Source: Acidimicrobiales bacterium (GTDB taxonomy: Bacteria > Actinomycetota > Acidimicrobiia > Acidimicrobiales > JABEUL01). From it: a stretch of 7,111 nt of DNA. Shown piece after piece: positions 5,701-7,111 of this stretch. Within the stretch, counting starts at the first letter, position 1. Each line of letters opens with the position of its first letter. The notes beneath the pieces were generated by a model. The model was not told the DNA's origin, made no database searches, and worked only from the letters and a program-made list of their open reading frames with translations. Both the position numbers and the translations under genes were made by a program. The stretch lies in contig DAIDJA010000090.1 of assembly GCA_027451605.1 (NCBI GenBank), positions 1-7,111 on the forward strand, written 5' to 3'.

Positions 5701-7111
5701 CGGTAGATTCGGGTAACCAACTCACTTCAATCTCATGTGTCATATCGGGATTGACTGATATCTGCACCGCAGTTGACAATAAAGGAAACGTGGCTATCTA
5801 TAACGGAAGTAGCTGGACGGTTAGTATGACCGGAGATACGAATGGGCTAAGTTCGATAAGTTGCATTTCAGCAAGTTTTTGCGGTATCGTGGACATAATG
5901 GGGGGTTTTATCAGCTATGATGAATCTACCAAAACCGTAATAAGTTACAATACAATTGTTTCGGGTCGTGAACTTACTTCAATTTACTGTCAGGCGGGAT
6001 ACTCGAACCCGGATCTGTTGTATTCGTGTATTAGTTCCAATAATGACGGCTCTATCGAAGCAGTTATGAATAATGATGCCGGTAATTCGATTCCGAAAAC
6101 ACTAGACAATTCAATAGGTGATTTCTCCGACATTAATTCGGTAGCCTGTGCTACATACTTTAACTGTTTGAGTGTTGATAAAAACGGAGAAATATCTTAT
6201 TCGAACGGGCTGCAAATAACTGATGCGATCAGCAACCACAACCTGAATCCGGGCATTTCAAATCAAGAGTTATCAAATTATCAGACAGCCATGTCATCTT
6301 CAATAAATGTTCCCTATCCCGGCAAAGTAGACCTTACCGTTAATTCCGAGGGTTCGTTTAATTTGGCTTTCGGTAACTCCGCTTCCGGATCTTATCCCAG
6401 CGTCGCAGGTACATCCGTTGCCAATATCGGCTCTTTGTCACAGGGAATGATTAATTCGACGTATCACAGTGTCGCAGAATACGGTTCACCAACAATTACT
6501 TCTGTATCATGTACTTCATCAAGCTTCTGTATGGCAGTTGACAATAGAGGCAATGCCTATATCTCAAAAAATACCACCGCTTGGTCATTTTTACCGTCGA
6601 TTGACACAAATCCGCTGAATTCAATCTCATGTACTTCATCAAGCTTCTGTATGGCAGTTGATACCAAAGGAAATGCATATTCCTTTAGCGGTTCGGCTTG
6701 GACTCAAACAGGTACTACAAATGAAAATGGGATCGAATTTACCTCTGTATCCTGCTTGTCGCCTGTCGATTGTAATGCTTCTGACACTAAGGGCAACTCA
6801 GACAACTACAACGGGTCAAGTTGGACTTTATACACTACTTATTCGACAAATCCCCTGACCTCAATTTCATGTCCGTCACCTACCGTATGTGTCACCGCAG
6901 ACTCTATGGGCAATATCATAGTGGGGCAAGGTACGATTTGGACTTCTTATCCCATTTGGAAGATTAACGGTACGGATGTAACTGATACTATATCAATGTA
7001 TTTTCCGGCTGCTGGAAATTATCCTTTTGAATTGGATTATTCCAATGGCCTAAGTTCTTCCACTTTCGGATCAATTTCTCTTGATTTGGGCACCTTAGGA
7101 CCGGTGGCTCC
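2799..7111 (+). CDS. Large exported beta-propeller repeat protein (5' start out of frame, 3' incomplete)
   Basis: An open frame of about 1,437 codons runs without a stop from after TGA 2796-2798 to the window edge; I read every codon. No ATG, GTG or TTG lies in frame before TTG 2868, yet the signal peptide's charged n-region (KGELKR, 2844-2861) lies upstream of it. A start at ATG 2795 after a one-TA change in the adjacent repeat is therefore most likely. The hydrophobic core is 2862-2915 and cleavage probably follows VRA (2922-2930). Next comes a YVTN/lactonase-like propeller (about 2943-3870, with PTSVAISPDG and DPVSVAFAPNG), a Ser/Asn/Pro-rich linker (about 3870-4170), Cys-pair blades (4335-6200), an insert (6210-6485), more blades (6495-6930) and a beta-sandwich-like start (6940 on). 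It is probably secreted or on the cell surface. Ligand and function are unknown. Low charge and high Ser/Thr/Asn/Gly content fit an extracellular protein or adhesin. Confidence 0.85.
2805..2826. repeat. (TA)11 dinucleotide repeat tract, putative phase-variation switch
   Basis: Eleven uninterrupted TA units begin 8 nt after the ATG at 2795. With 11 copies the ATG frame ends at TAG (2825-2827). With 10 copies it would end at the TAA at 2834-2836 of the present numbering. With 12 or 9 copies it would read AGG TTT CTA and continue through the signal peptide into the full open frame. Slipped-strand mispairing at such tracts is a known on/off mechanism for surface proteins in other bacteria. The tract, plus ACC before it and GGT after it, forms a 28-nt perfect palindrome (2802-2829). 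Confidence 0.8.
2841..2930 (+). other. Signal peptide coding region of the large protein
   Basis: The translation shows a basic n-region (VKGELKR), a long hydrophobic core (VALTVLLLLSVMLSVISV) and a short polar c-region ending VRA before SSS, a good type I signal peptidase site. There is no lipobox cysteine and no twin arginine, so general Sec export is expected. The intact design argues that this stretch is translated, even though no start codon lies in its frame upstream of the core. That is the main reason to regard the TA tract as a switch rather than the gene as starting at TTG 2868. Confidence 0.8.
2943..3870 (+). other. N-terminal YVTN/lactonase-like beta-propeller domain
   Basis: Blade-like strands recur about every 40-50 residues: IWFTSQSNNYVAQINAITG, PTSVAISPDGSTAVAL, DPVSVAFAPNGNLFIVD, PSMVVISGNGQYAASI, PDALAFSTDSSTIWIVN, SISILNNIAYLGQ, and AYDVVIANGGTTLYATE. 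The pattern of a V-x-I-S-P-D-G turn followed by a strand is typical of YVTN and lactonase-type seven-bladed propellers. Such domains mostly act as binding or structural modules in surface proteins. No catalytic signature was seen. Confidence 0.65.
6210..6485 (+). other. Non-repeat insert separating two blade blocks
   Basis: Between the blade ending near 6200 (SVDKNGEISYSNG) and the one starting at 6495 there are about 90 residues without the Cys motif. They include LNPGISNQELSNYQTAMSS and VPYPGKVDLTVNSEGSFNLAFGNSASG. The alternating hydrophobic pattern in the second part suggests a beta-sandwich domain. I do not recognise the family. It may mark the boundary between two propellers. Confidence 0.45.
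6507..6661 (+). repeat. 35-bp exact direct repeat, 120-nt period, within the blade array
   Basis: Bases 6507-6541 and 6627-6661 are identical and encode the same core SCTSSSFCMAVD in two neighbouring blades. The 120-nt period equals one 40-residue blade. Other blades are much more diverged at DNA level, so this pair points to a recent duplication or gene conversion. Recombination between the copies would delete or add exactly one blade without a frameshift. Confidence 0.9.
6940..7111 (+). other. Start of a C-terminal beta-sandwich-like segment (truncated by the window)
   Basis: After the last blade the protein changes to YPIWKINGTDVTDTISMYF and PAAGNYPFELDYSNGLSSS. The phrase G-x-Y-x-F-E-L-D-Y is reminiscent of PA14 and similar carbohydrate-binding beta-sandwich domains, where a strand of this type leads into the core. 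The match is only a resemblance over some 50 residues, and the rest lies outside the window. Confidence 0.35.

Larger units (their letters stand above)
4335..6930 (+). repeat. Array of about 17 Cys-pair beta-propeller blades
   Basis: Each unit opens with (L/F/I)(T/N)S(I/V)SC, has a second Cys 6-15 residues later, and continues with xAVDxxGNxY, often followed by a W-rich strand such as GSSWT. Units begin, for example, at 4335, 6132, 6495 and 6855. Clear examples are LNSVSCLSTTSCVVVDSNGNAY and LTSISCVSAPFCMAVGTNG. A more divergent unit precedes 4335 (CIQYDFFNNYGYDC). The two cysteines per unit probably form a disulfide once exported (inference). Units with GWNGTS insertions occur near 4957 and 5650. 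Similar repeats are, from general knowledge, frequent in exported actinobacterial proteins of unknown role. Confidence 0.85.

Noticed and set aside
6495..6930. Regularly spaced 120-nt repeats as a possible CRISPR-like array
   Set aside because: The repeats are in frame, degenerate, and encode the conserved cores of propeller blades. The intervening DNA is also coding.

Overview
The window is AT-rich bacterial DNA with one clear orientation: everything recognisable lies on the + strand. It holds (i) the last 23 codons of what looks like translation initiation factor IF-2 (infB), (ii) a long AT-rich control region, (iii) a complete cytoplasmic PAS-GGDEF-EAL cyclic-di-GMP protein of 706 residues, (iv) a short intergenic region with several small inverted repeats, and (v) the first ~4.3 kb of a very large exported beta-propeller protein that runs off the right edge.

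Organism: the repeat type of the large protein (blades opening with SxSC and followed by CxAVDxxGNxY) is, from general knowledge, common in exported proteins of Actinomycetota, including Acidimicrobiia-like lineages, and of some Chloroflexota. The low G+C would be unusual for most Actinomycetota, so an AT-rich, possibly uncultured, relative is my best guess. This assignment is weak.

Layout: 1-74 infB 3' end; 75-408 non-coding, with two perfect hairpins (291-310, 318-338) lying on a plausible promoter; 409-2529 c-di-GMP gene with all main catalytic residues of both output domains but no RxxD inhibitory site; 2530-2794 non-coding with inverted repeats; 2795-7111 the exported protein. The latter has a signal peptide, a YVTN/lactonase-like propeller, then 17 or so Cys-pair blades of about 40 residues (the best-preserved pair is exactly 120 nt apart), and the beginning of a C-terminal beta-sandwich-like segment.

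The most interesting feature is the start of the large gene. The only well-placed start codon with a Shine-Dalgarno-like sequence (ATG 2795, GGAG 2787-2790) is followed at once by eleven TA dinucleotides (2805-2826) and is out of frame with the signal peptide and the rest of the protein. As given, it is closed by TAG at 2825-2827. Gain of one TA, or loss of two, would join ATG, signal peptide and the whole open frame. This is the arrangement expected of a phase-variable surface protein, seen here in the OFF state, although a miscounted repeat in the assembly would look the same. The tract is also the core of a 28-nt perfect palindrome.

How the genes might work together (inference): the GGDEF-EAL protein would set c-di-GMP, which in many bacteria controls attachment and surface proteins. 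Its neighbour is a large exported, probably surface-exposed, protein whose expression looks switchable. Adjacency is the only evidence for a link.
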